A stretch of DNA of 64,000 nucleotides from Serinus canaria (taxonomy: Eukaryota > Chordata > Aves > Passeriformes > Fringillidae): NCBI RefSeq assembly GCF_022539315.1, contig NC_066333.1, forward strand, positions 6,457,501 through 6,521,500, read 5' to 3'. The position numbers and the translations under genes were made by a program. Positions 12,701 to 26,500 of the stretch are shown piece by piece. The stretch's first letter is position 1. Every line of letters starts with the position of its first letter. Under the pieces are notes generated by a model, which saw nothing but the letters and a program-made list of their open reading frames with translations, was not told the origin of the DNA and made no database searches.

Positions 12701-15700
12701 TTTATGTTTACAGAGAGGTAATGTGCCAAGTTCTTTTATAAAACTTTCAACTCTAAATTTACAGGCCTTATATGCTATATCATTTTGGGGACGGCATATT
12801 GTATTCATTAGATATTTAAAATGGTATAAACAAGGCAGTAGGAGTACTCAAATTGCTGCAAGCCAGATGGAGATCTTATCATAATACCTCCCACAATTTG
12901 GAATAAGTTCTTTTTGAAGGTTTCTCTGCTCACAACCTAGCAAAGGAGTGGATCTCCTGGGTCAGCTCTGATCTGGGCTGTGTAGGGCAGACAGTTGCCT
13001 GTCTCCTCTCTACTAAGGAAGAACATGAAGTGCTGCTCCTCTGCCCTAATACATGGGAGCAGAAGGGCTTAAACAAAACAGTAGGCTTAAACAAAAACAA
13101 AGTAAAAAATTAGATCATGCAAAGTCACATTTTTGGAGCATAAGGGAACATTTTAGTCCAATTATCTTCTTGAGCACAGAAAGAAAAGGAAGCATTTTAC
13201 CACAGTCAGTTTTTAAAAGAATTATCCTGGGTAAATTGATCTGCAGAGAATTGCCCCCAAAACTATAAATCATATTGATTTCCTTGCTTTACACTCCTAA
13301 AGGGTGACCAATGAGTTATAGGAAGGATGCATGAAGTGCTTGGCCTCAAAGATTGAGGATGGGGCTTATTCCTGCCCATAATATGAATTAGCAAAATGTA
13401 AATTATCTCTGTCATAACAAACAGGAAGGGAATTATTGTATGCTTGACCAAAAAAATTGAGAATACACTTGTAGTGATTTCCTAGCACTAACTGACTAGA
13501 TCTGACTTTCTTGAATTTGTTGTATTTGTACAGGAGTTAGGAACGAGCAGTTACTCTTTTAAATTGGGGTGGATCTCTACAGTTTGTAATCCCAAGCAAT
13601 ATGAAATGCAGTACAAGTTGTACTCTGGAAGCACATTTCCTTTGGTACATTCCACTTCTTTCAGCATCTGCCCTTTCATTAGTTTGTAAAACAAATATAA
13701 AAGTCCAATGACTACTAATGATGGGAAACTGGCAAAATGTTCTTAGGCATCTATTGTATTCTCAGATTGTTTCAAAATACTTAACAGCCATGGTCTGGAG
13801 CAATTTTTTTAATATTGTGTTAAATTTCTAATTAAAGTTTTGCGGCAGCCAGAGTGGCTTATCAGAACAAAAAGATTGGTTTGGCAGAATTGAGTCATGG
13901 TCATTCTACCTGACAGCATTCCCTTTTGTGGGAATGTAAGTCTTACTGTGAAAATGTTGTACTAAGCAAACCTTAGTTCCGCTCGTAAATCAGTTCGATG
14001 AAAGGTTTGAAAGCCTGTTTCTATGGTGCAGCTAAATTACATTCAAAGTACAACTGAATTTGCCTCTACTTTTCCATCGAGTATAATGTGATTTAAAGAA
14101 AGGTTCTTTAAAGATAGAGAACAGTTTAGAAAGCCAGATGAGAATTCCTGAATGAAAGTAGATAGAATTTAGGTAAACATTCTCCAAGTTTAAAATAACA
14201 GACTGAAGCATTTGTCTTTGATTATCAATTTTAATGTACATAATAATGAGACTCATTCCCACTAGGACAGGCATGCTAAAAAAGTTTTGGAGTGCTTGCA
14301 TTCCAGTTCCTAAAATCAAACTCTTCCTTGCAGTCAAAATCAAGAATGGCTTTTGATTCCTGTGTGAGTAAACTTTCAAAATACTTGCAGTTCTACAAGA
14401 TAAATTAGATGAAAGATTTCTGGGAGACTGCTCAGGCTCTCTGTCCCAGCAATGCTGCTCAGTTGCTGCTTCAGCCCAGCCAGGGCATTTTGATGCTGTT
14501 GCATCAAAAGCCAACCAATGCCTAATTTGGAGCCCACCCAAAATTCAGCTTTTTTTGGCTTATAGAAACATCAGCCGCCTAGAGAGAGATACAACTTTAT
14601 ATGGGTCAGAGGCAACTTCAAATTATGTCTTGCCTCATGCACACTGCTCCAGTTGCAATGAAACAGAGCCAGAAGCTGTAATTCATGAGGGGGACTGCCA
14701 GCCTATGGAATTTATAAGTCTTCCCTGAAGAGGAAGCTGATATCTACAAAATGTTTCACCTGAAGTGTAAAGAAAAAAATTTTTAAAAATCCAAGGACCC
14801 ATGAGAAAATAACTGCACAAATCCTTTCCATTTTTACTCACAGATACAGGAGTAGACCATGTGTCTTACTTTTAGATAACTAATACATATTAGATTGAAA
14901 GGGAATGTGCTTTTATTAAAAGTTTATATAGATTTTATTAATCTGGATTTTGATGCATGCATTGATTAGGACTGAAAATTGGTCATTTCTCAGCTCTGCT
15001 CTAGTGTAAAAAAATCCCCCCAATCTTCCTCTCCAAATGGATCAATGTCCAAATTCTTCCTAGTGATTTTTTTTTTTTTTATTGCTGGTAATTGAAATAA
15101 CATCAAACCTTAACTTTAAAATATTGCTTTAGCTCAGGGGCAGGTTTTCAAATCTCTCTGCACACCATCATTCCTTCCACCAGCAGAGCCATGGCATTTC
15201 CCATATTCAGATCTGGGTTCAAAACTGCACGTGGCAAAGTGAGTCAGCAGGAACCAGGAATTTGCATATAATGCTCCATGCAGGCAGCACAAGACAAGAA
15301 TTTTGGTCTCACATTATGTGATTAAAAGAGGTCTTGGAAAAAAACTCATGAAGAAAAAAATGAGTCATAATACTTATTTTTCATTTTAATACTTTTCTAT
15401 GCAAACTGATTGTTTTTCAGCTGTGCTCAAAGATGAAATTTGGTTTACTCCTACTGTTAGAGATGCCTGCAGTAAGAGTGGAGGATCCCAGCCTGAAACA
15501 AATCACACATTTTCTGTCAGTGGAAATTTTATTTGTGAAGTTGTATTGTCTGCAGAGTCCAAAACATTTTTCCTCTAAAGCATGAGGAAACAGGAAGGAT
15601 GGAGTAGAGATCTACTGTTTCTACAGGAGAAATTCCAAGCAAAATAGTGGGAGAGTATTGGGGAAAAAATGGAAAAAAATTCTGGTTTTTTTCATTTCAA

Positions 15701-18700
15701 TCCAGTAGTGGAAATTGATTAATGAAGCCCGTCTGCAGCCGGTACAAAGGGCCAGATCTTCAGCTAATATTAAATAGCAAGCTTCTACTTTTGAAAACCA
15801 GAAAGAGGAAGGGGACATAAAACTAAAAAACAAACAGGCCTATTTGATCATTTAGTGGTGAATAGATCAGGCACTCCTCAGTTGCAGGGTTTTATTTTTG
15901 TGCATTGTGTCAATGATTAGAAACCATATGTTTTAAGACCAGCTTCAATAGTATCAGTAGCTACAGTCCTGCTCTCAGATTACTTTTTACTGCCTGCCTA
16001 ATTTTGAGCTTTAATAGCTAACATGCACTTTGTTTATCAGTTACAAATGTTCTGAATGTTGATGAAACAGGCTAAACAACACATATTGGCTTATCATCAA
16101 TGCCAAAGACTGAGATAAAATTTGTTAAATGTTGTGGCCTGCTACTTTGCAAACAAGGAGTTCTTAGAAATAAGAAGAATCATCTCAGAATTGATGGCTC
16201 TGGTTCTGAATGTGAGATGTTAGCACTCAGATCCTGACACAGCTCTTGTTTTCCACAGAAGAATCCATCCTACAAGGAGCAGAGCCTTTTGGCACCAAAA
16301 ATGCAACCAAGTACAGCACAGTTAAGCCCCCTCGGATGGCACAGTCCCATGTGAAATGCTTTATTGTACTGGGGGCAGGCTGGTGGCATTCAAGTTAAAT
16401 ATATTGAAAGTATTTCCAGAATCAGACCCTTGGTGTCTTGAAGGCCTGAGCACTAATACATGAAATAGGTCATTTTTACATAATTCTGTCTAGCTGTACT
16501 GCAAAGAAATTTAATATAATCTCTAGATTATGTTATTTATCCTCTAATTACTTGAGGACAGAGTACCTCTCCTCTGTTTTTAAATTGCTGCATAAATTAA
16601 CAATGTTCTAACAATAACAGCAGCAGCAATTCAGGACATTTACCAGAGAGAAAGCAACCATTAGCCTTGAGAATGAAATTTCACTGGAATCCACAAAATA
16701 TTGTGTTAGGAAATATTATGGTTGCCAACTTTTGCAATTTTGTTGAAAGTCTTCTAAAATGTGAGGGTTGGGGTGTTTGGGGTTTGTTTTTGTTTTTTTT
16801 CCCCACAAAGCCAGATGGCATCATGTGAAAACATGAAAATGTGAGATTCTCAGTTTTAATTTTAGAAGACAGCTAAGTTACTCAGCATTGTGGTTGCAAA
16901 CAGAAATTGAAAACATGAACCCAAGGACCAGAGAACAATTAGAAAGAGCCCAAAATGAATTATTTTTAAATTCTTACACTCTGTAAAGCGATTTCTGACT
17001 CGAGGTGTTTCTTTGCTCAGGGTAAACCATATTCAGTACCCCAATAAATTCTCTGCATCCTTTTTGAGAACTTTTTACTTTGGTTTATGACAGAGGGTGA
17101 CATCACATCTTAATTGTGAAGGAGGGTGATGAAGTTCAATACTGGCTAATTTCTTGTTTTTAAAAACAGAACCAGTTGTTGGTACTGATGTAGCTCTCTT
17201 CGTTTTGACAATGAGGTCAACAGCAGACACTGGAAATATTTCCTCAAGGGCAATGCATTTCCACAGTAACTAAAATTTGGGATCTAGCTCTTCACCTTCT
17301 CCTCAGAGAGGTTGAGGTGTGGCTCTCCTACACTATGGGATAAACCCTCTGGATCCCAGGGTCTGGCAGAAGACAGCTCTCCCTGCTCCCTAAGGACAGG
17401 GCACTGTCTGCCTGCTCAGGTGCCAAAGGAGGACCATTATCTCTCAAATCTATGCAGGACACTGGCACACAGCCCACTGATGAGGAGCATTTCCATTTGG
17501 AGCTTTCTGCACTGTTTCCATTAAGTCTTTGAGTTCATGATATGTGGGAATGAGCACAGAGTAACAAGTCAAGCAAACCACCTTCTAAACCTGCCTTGGT
17601 TTTTGACCAAAAAAAATTCCACCGGTCTGAGAAATCCTGGCATTGTATGGCTGATGATGCCCCAGCCTGATGAAATTTGAGACTTTTGTCAAGCCAACTA
17701 CAAGGAGTGGCTCCTTGCCTCTCACCTTGCAGCCTGTACCCCGTGCAGCTGTCTGACCCATGCACACCAACCCACAGTCCTGATGGGGCAGAAGCCATAC
17801 TATTCCCTTGCCTTTCCAAATGGCTTTTAAGATCTACAGGTATTTTCCTGGATGCTAACAATGATGAAAATACTTAAAATACCTAATTGAAAAAATATCC
17901 TTTTTTTTCCTCTTTGCCCACCCTTTTCCCACTGTGCCTTTATTACTTTTCTAAATATTGCATACGTTTTTGGTAAATAAGAAGGATATTAGAGTAGACA
18001 AATAATGTTTACTCACCAGCTCATGAGAGGTGTTTCTGGCACTGATTCACAAGTTACTCACAACTTACAAAAATTACCTCTACTGAAAGGGACAAGGAGT
18101 GTCTTTTTGTGTGCAGGCTGCTGAACAAACAATGAGGTCCTGGTCCCTGCCTGGCTTGCCGTGGCATTACCACAAACAATACTAATTCTTAAATACCTGC
18201 CTGACTTTAAGCACTTAGGTAAATAATTGTATTGATTGTTGTAGGACTATTCACATGCATAAAACTAAGCATATATTCAAATATGTTGTGAAATCAGGGG
18301 TCGGGAGAATTTTGCAAACAAGGCATTTTTAGATCTGAATTTACTTGTTAAAACCAGCTTCAAAAGGAGCTAATGTGGCAATCAGGCTTTTGGGCACGGC
18401 AGGTTGGGGAAGGAAAAGATTTCTTTTCAAGATGGATCCAAGGACTTTCTTGTACTTCGGAGACTCCTCACCAGAACCACAATTACAGGTGAGAAAGGCA
18501 GCAAGGAAGCCCCCCAGCCAGTGATTGCTCAGAGTTTAATGTGAGAGCAGTGTAAACTCAGAACTGCAGATAATCCATGGGGAAATCAGGGGGTTAGTGC
18601 CGAGAACTGATGGGGAATAACAACTGAAAGAGCTTTGGTTTTTCTAGGCTGGCGGGAGGTAGCTCATGCTAGGAAGCCTGCCAGCTCCACACTGATGCTG

Positions 18701-20192
18701 GGAGCTTTGTCTCCTTTGGATTGTAGGAACACACTTTGCAGTCAAACTGATCTGAGAGATTTTGATAGTAAAAACAGCTGTCTCGTTGCAATGATGTTTT
18801 TGTTCCATTGTCAAAATTTTGAGTTAAATCCATGAGTGGGCTGCAGCTTGTTCAAACCCTGAACTCAACACCCTTTGTGCTCCTTTGGCTTTTCCACTGC
18901 GGTTCATGGGATATCTCCTTCCTGAGGAAAGGGCTAGGTGTAATAAAAGCCATCAGGACAAGGAATTGCAGGTCTCCCCCAATGCTTCCCCAGTGCTGGA
19001 GAGACAGAACTGGAGGACTGCAGTCTGTCCCAGACTGGTGAGGAGGGGAAATAAGGAGGAAGAGCAGTGTGTGGAAATGAAACACTCCAATGCTGCTGTG
19101 GCCAGGCTGCATCCCCAGCGAGCAGGTATGCCAGTGGAAGGGGGAAACTGTCTGGTACCCGAGCAGGGTCGAGGCCAGCATGGGCAAGGGGAAGCAGTTT
19201 GTAGGGTGTACAGCACAAGGGGATTCAGGGAAGGGGTGTGCAGTGGGATGTCCCAGCCCCATCTTCCCAGCATAAGCCATCTGAAGGTGCCTCCTGCCAC
19301 TTTCTTAGAGGACGTGCAAACAAGCAGATGAGGTGCCTGATTGAGGCATCCAGCAGATCAGACAGGAGCACAAGGGGCACATGCCAGACTGCCTCTGTTT
19401 TTGGGCTGACATGAGAGATGGGACAGCACCTCTGTACGGCCACAAATCCATTCTGTGTGGTTTGAGGTGATGGGAACTATGGGCAGGGTTTTCCCCTTGG
19501 GGAGCGAGGAGCCGTGTGACGCTCTGGGAGTGCAGAAAAGTGACTTGTGTGAGTGATGCTGTTTCTGCAGGACCCATGGCTCTGTGGCACTGTGCGTGTT
19601 AAGACAAAATAGATGTCACCAAAACCCTTCCTTTTAAATTGATATTTAAAAATTGTCGCTAGAGACCCGTAACACAAGGACTGTAGTGAAAGTGACTTGT
19701 TTTCATGGAAACAGAGGCTACAGACAAGGTGATATTCACATGGTGTTCAAGGGTCCAAGTTCTACCGGAAAAAATTCTTTCAAGGACTTGCAGCTCGATG
19801 AAGGCTGACAGCACCAACATAAAACCATAGCCACGGGCGGGAGCAAGCGCGGCCAGCGCGTACCTGCCGCCACTGAGAGCGCAGCCCGGCCCGCGCCTGG
19901 TAGCGGCGGCTCCGCGCTCCCTGCGGCTTGGGGGGCGCGGGCAGCTCCGCGACAGTAGCGGGGGGCTGCCGGGCGGCCCCGGGAGGCTCCTCCTCCGCCC
20001 CGGCACCGCGGGCAGCGCGGCGCTGCGGGCGCCGGGACGCGCCGCGGTCCCACGCGTGCGGTAGGTGCGCCCCGACGGCGGCGGCGGCGGTGGCACCGGG
20101 GCAGCCCCGCGGCGCTGCGAGGGACCGGCGGTCCCGGGCTCGGGCTGCCGCGGGGGGCGGAGGGCCGGTGTGCCGGGCGAGCAACAGGGCAG

Positions 20193-20252
20193 AGAAGCCG
20201 AGGGCAGAGGAGCCGAGGGCAGAGGAGCCGAGGGCACAGGAGCCGAGGGCAA
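20193..20252. repeat. Promoter minisatellite, 15 bp x 4
   Basis: Four head-to-tail copies of a 15-base unit of the form AGGAGCCGAGGGCAG. Copy 1 differs in the first bases and copies 3 and 4 at the last base. It lies inside the CpG island upstream of the putative exon 1 donor. It explains the repeated Leu-Cys-Pro-Arg pattern of the antisense open frames there. Confidence 0.9.
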
Positions 20253-20348
20253 ACCCCCGGTACCGTGCGGTGCCGCGGCGCAGCCGTGGCGCTGCGCTCC
20301 GCGCCCCGCGCAGCCCGAGGGCGGCTCCGGCGGGAGGCGCGGCGGGGA

Positions 20349-20357
20349 GGGGGCGGG
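20349..20357 (+). promoter_or_regulatory. GC box (SP/KLF-type site)
   Basis: GGGGGCGGG matches the SP1/KLF core and sits about 155 bases upstream of the exon 1 donor, a plausible core-promoter location. GC boxes are common in any CpG island, so function is inferred. Confidence 0.45.
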
Positions 20358-20399
20358 TGGGCGCGCCCGGGGCGCAGCGCGGGGCGCGGAGCCGCCGCC

Positions 20400-20511
20400 C
20401 CGCTCCGCTGCGCTCCCTTCCGCGGGCATGCGCGCCTGCCTCGCACATGCTCACTGCGCCCGCGGCGGGCGCGCACACTCCGCAGCGCCGCGGCTCCGCG
20501 CTGCACCGCCG
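20400..20511 (+). other. EYA2: Putative non-coding first exon of EYA2 (3' end defined, 5' end not)
   Basis: The support is a splice donor at 20511/20512, CCGCCG|GTGAGTGG, a near-consensus U1 site inside the CpG island on the strand of the coding exons. No ATG-led frame that could join in phase to the next exon is needed, because exon 2 carries its own start codon. The exon is therefore taken as 5' untranslated. The left coordinate is nominal; transcription could begin anywhere from roughly 20.2 to 20.48 kb. Further untranslated exons may lie between this one and 57.19 kb. Confidence 0.5.
20424..20433. promoter_or_regulatory. NRF1-like palindromic site
   Basis: GGGCATGCGC differs at one base from the NRF1 core GCGCATGCGC. 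Such sites lie close to start sites in TATA-less CpG promoters, so it could mark the neighbourhood of the EYA2 start site. This is a single motif match only. Confidence 0.35.
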
Positions 20512-23500
20512 GTGAGTGGGGCTGGGGCTCTGCGCCCCTCCGCGGGTGCGGGCTGCCCGCCGGGGCTCCGCGGGTGCGGGGCGAGGGGCGCGGAGCCCGT
20601 CGGGGGACGGCTCTGGCGGAGCGCGGGCGCGGAGCGGCTCCGGGTGCGGTGCGGAGAGCCAGAATTAGCACGGGGAGTTAATTGCTGCGCAGCGCGCGGT
20701 TCGGTTTTACCGTCAAGCGAGCCCCGCTTATTAATGGTTTTAATAGCTGGAGCGTGCGTTTAAATAAAATGAGCCGCTGCACTTTCCCGCGGCTGCTTCT
20801 ATGAGGAAAACTTGTATGTGATTTATGCTGTTTAAGTAAACTTTTCTGAGTGTTAAATTGTGCTTGAGCCCAGTGAATGGCCTCTAAAGGAAATTATTCG
20901 TGGTGTACAGCTACTGTTGTTCAGACATTTCAAATAATGATCTATTCTGCTGTATAAAGTTGTGATTGCTAAAATACATGTAGTGAGCCAATAAACAGTT
21001 TATTGGTCTGTATCAAATATTAACAGAAATTTAGTTCAGCGCAGTATCAAATTCACGCATCCCTGAGCGCCGTTAAAAGCGGTGGCAGGAATGGTTTATT
21101 GTTTTGTCTCTCTTGTGGACTTCATTAATTTACTGAGAATTTCTTCTCTCTGCAGTGCCATCCGTGGAAGGGTCCCTCCCCTTCTTCTCCCCCAGTTTAT
21201 TGAGAAAGCATGTCTAAATTTCTTTATGCTAGTCCACATCTGTATGTATTAGGGCAATCTGGTCCACAAAAGATAGCATACATTTAAACTAGTAATTCTG
21301 TGTCTAATGTTTCTTAGGTAGTTTCATACATTTAGCATTGCATTGTTTTATTACTTGTTGCTTCAGACAGGATAAATTCTTTCTTATCATCCTTTTTTAT
21401 GTGGGGAAAATGTTTCCTTAATAAAGCTGAATTTTTATTTCTGCTTTCAAATTGAAGGCGTCGTGTGGCCTCAGATGTAACACAAGCAAGTAGGAAAGAT
21501 TTGCAGTACAAATGCCTCGAAAATAATCAGTACTCATAGCTGTGGAGACATTCCAGAAACTTTTTAAGCATGTTTTGAAAATTTAATTGAAATGGTAGAG
21601 CAGCTGATAACTTGACTCAATTGTTCTAACTTAAAACTCTTAATTAAAAAAAAAAAATCTAAATTTATGGTGTGAAATTGAATTGTGTAGTTACAGAGTC
21701 AAATTGTCCACGTAATTCTTGTGCCTTTTCTACTCACCCACCAACAGGTCAAAACATTTGGCTAAATAACAAGTGGTGTATGCTTTTGGTTTTCCGCTCA
21801 TCGATTTGTTTTGCTTTACTTTGCTCAGCCCACTCCCCTCAGCTCATTTTCTTTTAAAATAGTGCGTGGAGACTCGATTCCCATGACTCGCTAATCTTAT
21901 CACCATTATTTGGTTGAAATTTTTGAAACGGGTTCCTGTTTCAAATACCTCACAACATTGGCAGCCTTAGGTTCCATTAGAAAAGCTTCATTAGGGAGAA
22001 ATAAAAATGTTGTTGATAACTCCCCCTCCAACAATAAGCCCCGTATTCAACTCCACGCTGTGTGCGGATATGCCTTGAATTATAAGAAGGAATTAAACTC
22101 AGGTATTCACACAAAGAACTTGATCTCAGAATATCACTTAGAGAGTCTCTGTGTTGCTGTGTTGTTATGCATAGCTGGTTAATATGCTTTTCTTTTTTTT
22201 TCCCTGAAAATGTAATAATTTAGCTATTAATCCTGCAGATATTAGTTGCATGTTTGATTTTAAGCCTGCGAGGTGTTGGGCTGAATTCTGCGTGGCTCTG
22301 TTTGTGTGTCAGTGTGTGTGTGTACACACTGCTGACAAACAAAACAATTAGAGACGTTACTAATTTTCTGCTGTCTTCCCAACTGTTATTTATGATGTGT
22401 AGTAGTACAACAGCTATTCTGAAATCAGCTATAATTCTCTTCAGTAAGATTTGTTTCTTCTGTGCCAGATTTTGCAGTAACCAGATGGTCTTAAGGTGTC
22501 TTCAGCCAGAGAACAAGCATGAGCAGTGCTGAAGACTAATTATTCCTTGCAGTAAATTCCTTCTGCAATAAATTCACAGGTTGTTAGACCTAATCTGTGG
22601 GAATTATTGTAAAGATTGCTTATGCAGTGAAAAATGCTTTTATAAATCCGTGAAAACTAGCAGAAGTTCTTAGAATGCTAAGGAAAATATTTTTGAATTA
22701 ATTTTGCCTGGCTGGGGTTAACTTTTATTCAGAATGAACTGTTAAATGAATTGCAAGTTGAAATCCTTTTCATAAGCCATGGAACACTGCAGTTTTAATA
22801 TGAAGATTTTAAATGTATCCTGTAAGTGGAGGGGTCATTTGGTAGACCGTGTAGGGAAGGAAATCTCACACCACTGCCATTCCCATTGTATAGTTAGTTT
22901 CCTTGTACCTGTGTATTTTTCACAGCAGTAGCAATGTATATTTGGTTAGTGCATGCTGGAGCGTCATGGATTAACAATCAGATTATTTTCATTAAATTTC
23001 ACGTTGTACTGCACATGACAGGAAAATAGTTAGGAACAAAAAATATATTTGGAGTTATAAACAATGGTATATATAAAAGTAAAGCCATTTGGGCTTAAAT
23101 ATGTCCTCCTTTTTGTGGCTTAATTTAGTCAAAAATGCAAGATTTATTTTTTTTTTAGTATATGTTTATTAGAAAAAAAGAAATCTAAGTACTCAAACTC
23201 TTGGCATTTTCCTCACTTTGATATGAGTTGGGAGAACTTGTCAAATCTCTTTCTCTTCCTTTTCTGCTGAAAATCCTGGCTGGGACTGTTCATTAAGAGA
23301 TCCCATCAGAAAACAATTGTTTCATGGCAGTCAAATTCTTAAAACAATACTTCATCTTTATTTGCAGATCTTAACTCAAGTAATGATGTTTAACAAACAC
23401 CTTGTTTTAATTAGGTGAGGATAAGCCCTTCAATTAGGATGCAAATAATTGCTCCTCTTGGTTGGGTCATTTGGGGCCTGGAGGTGCTGCCATTTGCAGG

Positions 23501-26500
23501 TAGATTTGGTGCTACCCAAGGTTTGAAGCAGGAGAGAGGAGAAATCTGGAATAAGGATTTAAGTCTTGTGCAAAATATTTTTTTATTGCAGCATTCAAAA
23601 CCCGATCCAGCTCCCTTCTCTGTCAGGCTGTTCAGTTGATCTTGATTTACTGCTGCAAGAGGTGTGAGAGGAAAATTGGATCCAAAATAATGTTCGCTGC
23701 AGAGATGGTTCCAGTGAGTGTGTCACAGAGTGAATATTTAATTAAAAATAGTCAAACCTCTTTTCACTCAGTCTTTCTGCTTCTGCTTTAATTATGTATT
23801 TTAATTATTTCAAAGATGTGTAAAATGAGATGAGAAAGATTACAAGGGCATAATCCTTCCCATTTAAAATTATTTGTCTGCAGCTGCCTAAATCCTGGCA
23901 TTAGGAGCCACATACAAACATGTTTATTTAACATCAGCGTTATCTGTTAGATTGTACATGGTTCATTAACATGGAGAGAATACTTTTTGTTTAATAGTGT
24001 GTGGGAGCTGCCAGAGGTCAGGAGGGGTTGTTTGCCTGAAGTCGAGATGGCATCTTGGCTTTGCTCTCGCTCTGTTTGTCACCTCCGCTGTGCCCGGAAA
24101 ACGCTTCCTTAGCGCCGGGCTGAGGTATTTTCCCTGGTGCTGAGGTGCAGAGGCTCTGTGCAAAGCCAGAAGTCTGCTGCAGGGTTGTGGTAAGGTTTAT
24201 GGGGAATTTCAGGGGAGGTCTGGTGTAATTTGTGGGGGATTGTTGTAGTTGGGGTTCGGTTAGAAAAAGCGGCTTGGAAGGGATGGAGCGGGAGGGGACA
24301 GAGGAGCCTGAGATGTTGTGGTGGTGCCCACAGAGTGCATGGTTGTGATGGAAGGATTTTACAGATCTGGGGTGATGGCTTTGGAAACTGAGAGTGTTTT
24401 GGGTGCCAGTGAATAAGGTTTTCTTGGTGTTGCTGGGTCAGAGCTGGGCTCAGGACAGTACCTGGGGATGGTGCTGAGCTGCAAGAGGTGGCAGATCCTC
24501 TGCAGGGGCAGCACAGGATGGGACCCTTCTCTCTCCACAGAGCTTGTGGGGGGTTCTCACTCTTTCTACTGCTGGATTAGAAACATGCGTGGACATACAA
24601 AACCATATCAGGGACTCCAGAAATTCAGAATTACCCATGGCCTCAAGTTTAAAAAGGTCAATTAAAATGTTTTACCGTGACTTCTGTATATAAGGTAATA
24701 GCCATGCACTGCACACAGTATTGGGAGAGAGATGTGCATGTCCATCTCCATGCACAATTTTAAGTTTAATTTCAGCTTCTTGAAAATGTTTCTGAATGTT
24801 TCCTATAAGTCAGTGAATTTCTCTGTCCTCATTTGGATGATGGAGCTCTTTGGGCTTTTGTGCCTTGGAGGGAGAAGATAATTTAAATTTCCATTAGAAA
24901 AAGGTAGAAAATTGCCTTCTTTGATTTTTATCAAGCAAGGATCCCTGGTAGATAATAACCAAAAGGCGTTGAATAAAATGAGCATTGTTGCAGAATTCAA
25001 AGTGCAGTGGAAGATGCAATGTGACTGAAGCATACCGCAAATGTGCAGTTTTTATAAAGCATAACAGTAAAAATAGAAGGGCTTTACAAAATAAGCTGAA
25101 CTACTGTGTTGATTATAAGTTGTAGCTGAATCACCCTTAAGGCCTGGATATTGTTTTTAAAAAGCCAGCAAAACATCTATTTCTGAAAAAATAGCAAGTT
25201 CCCTCAGAAGGGGGGAGAGCGGGAGAGAGCAAAAGTGTTATCTTGGAGGAGGGAATGTCTGGGGTAGGGTTTTTTTCCTTTGAATTATTTTCAACAAGTA
25301 CTTACTCTGTTCTGTATTTTTAAGAAATTATGTGGACAGCAATTTTGTTGCTTTACCAAGGCAGTGAAAACACCAAGAATCCTTTTTATAATTTGGAAAG
25401 AATGTCAAAAGAATGAAGTAGTTAAACCTAAGTGTATTAGATCATACGCCTTAAATGCATAAATAAGCATAGCTGCAATCACAGAAACCAATGTTAAAAC
25501 CACCAGGAAAACTCACCCACAAACCGTAATGACTTAAAGGGAATGACCTCAGCCATTGTGAAATTTGTGCCTATTTGTTGACTGACATTTATGTAGTAGA
25601 GGCAGGGTGCATGTTTTGTTGGGGTGTGGGATTTTGTTATTTGCAAAACTGCTGGGATTTTTTTGTTGTTGTTGCTGCCAGGTTTGAATACAAAGAGTGA
25701 AAACGAGCTCGAGGCTGTGAGAGCCTGGATCTGATTTGGGCCGTAGCAATTTGGAAAGCAGGTGAAGGATTTGTTATTGATGCACAGAGACTGGTGGAAC
25801 TGAGGTTTGTTATTCAGATGTTAGGAACTTCCTTGATGATAGCCCACTTCTAACTTATTCCCAGCTGGTTTTCTGTTAAGGAAATGAAGGTTTAAAGTAT
25901 TTGGTTACAAACCTGAGATTTCTTCACGTCCCTGTCTTTGTGTGAGTGCTGCATGAAATGCTGGTGTCATTCATCTCCCCTCTGCTTTTTGGAGAGGAAA
26001 TTGATGCATGGTAGAACCTCAACTTGCCTTTGCTGCAACACCACTTAATAATTCAGGGAATTGGAAGTCTTGAATTATTTTAACTATAATAGACTTCTTC
26101 AGGAATATTTTTACATAAACCAGCATTACAGACTTTAAGCTCGACCAGAGCCATGTCTCTCTGCAAACAGGATTTCTCTCTGTTGCCTGCTCCTGGATGT
26201 GGGCTCCTACTTTTATGGGTTGCAATAATTAAAGAAGTTCCAGTTTTAATTGTCCCTTTTTAGATGTGCAGAGAGGTTTGAGAAAATGGGTCAGTTCATG
26301 CTGTTGGCTTGAACACCCAAGTCTAGACATTCGGTCTCGTCGTGCAGAAACTCTTGTTTGCCGGCCCTGCTTTTGAGAAGGAAAGCAACCCAGCTAAATA
26401 AAAAATTAATCCTAAATAAAGAAAATTATTTAATATTGGTCAGCCCAGATAGTAACTGGTCAACCCACGGAGAGTTGGTGCCTCTGTCTATGCTGGAAAG

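Larger units (their letters stand above)
1..19829. other. Intergenic region upstream of EYA2, no exons recognised
   Basis: About 20 kb without any recognisable coding exon, RNA gene or young mobile element. Open frames occur on both strands but are short, overlap one another, lack codon-level resemblance to any family I know and have no coherent splice pattern. A MIR-type SINE relic lies near 1.26-1.38 kb, a poly-T run near 0.48 kb and an A/C-rich low-complexity tract near 9.6-9.75 kb. The stretch near 11.9-12.5 kb is locally richer in G+C but shows no CpG-island character or gene. In human the neighbour on this side of EYA2 is SLC2A10; no part of it is visible here. An unannotated long non-coding transcript could be missed by this reading. 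Confidence 0.6.
19830..20735 (+). promoter_or_regulatory. EYA2: CpG island, putative EYA2 promoter
   Basis: About 900 bases of very high G+C with frequent CpG, sharply bounded by AT-rich DNA on both sides and the only such island in the window. CpG islands of this kind mark promoters of developmental genes. It contains GC boxes (for example GGGGGCGGG at 20349), an NRF1-like palindrome near 20424 and a short GC-rich minisatellite, with no TATA box in a convincing position. The consensus donor at 20512 on the + strand orients it toward the EYA2 coding exons 37 kb downstream. The assignment to EYA2 is inferred from being the nearest upstream island on the same strand. The start site cannot be fixed by reading, and an antisense transcript from the same island is possible. 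Confidence 0.75.

Noticed and set aside
14032..14541. 169-codon open frame on the minus strand
   Set aside because: It resembles no family I know and has no exon or retrogene structure. A frame of this length is expected about once or twice by chance in 64 kb of six-frame AT-rich DNA.
18852..19331. Overlapping open frames of 115-148 codons on both strands
   Set aside because: Both strands are open because of local base composition. None shows a known domain or a plausible splice context.
19659..20763. Very long open frames on both strands (up to 311 codons) in the CpG island
   Set aside because: Stop codons are rare in such GC-rich DNA. The translations are Ala/Arg/Pro/Gly-rich, overlap in several frames, and repeat with the minisatellite. 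No domain is recognisable.
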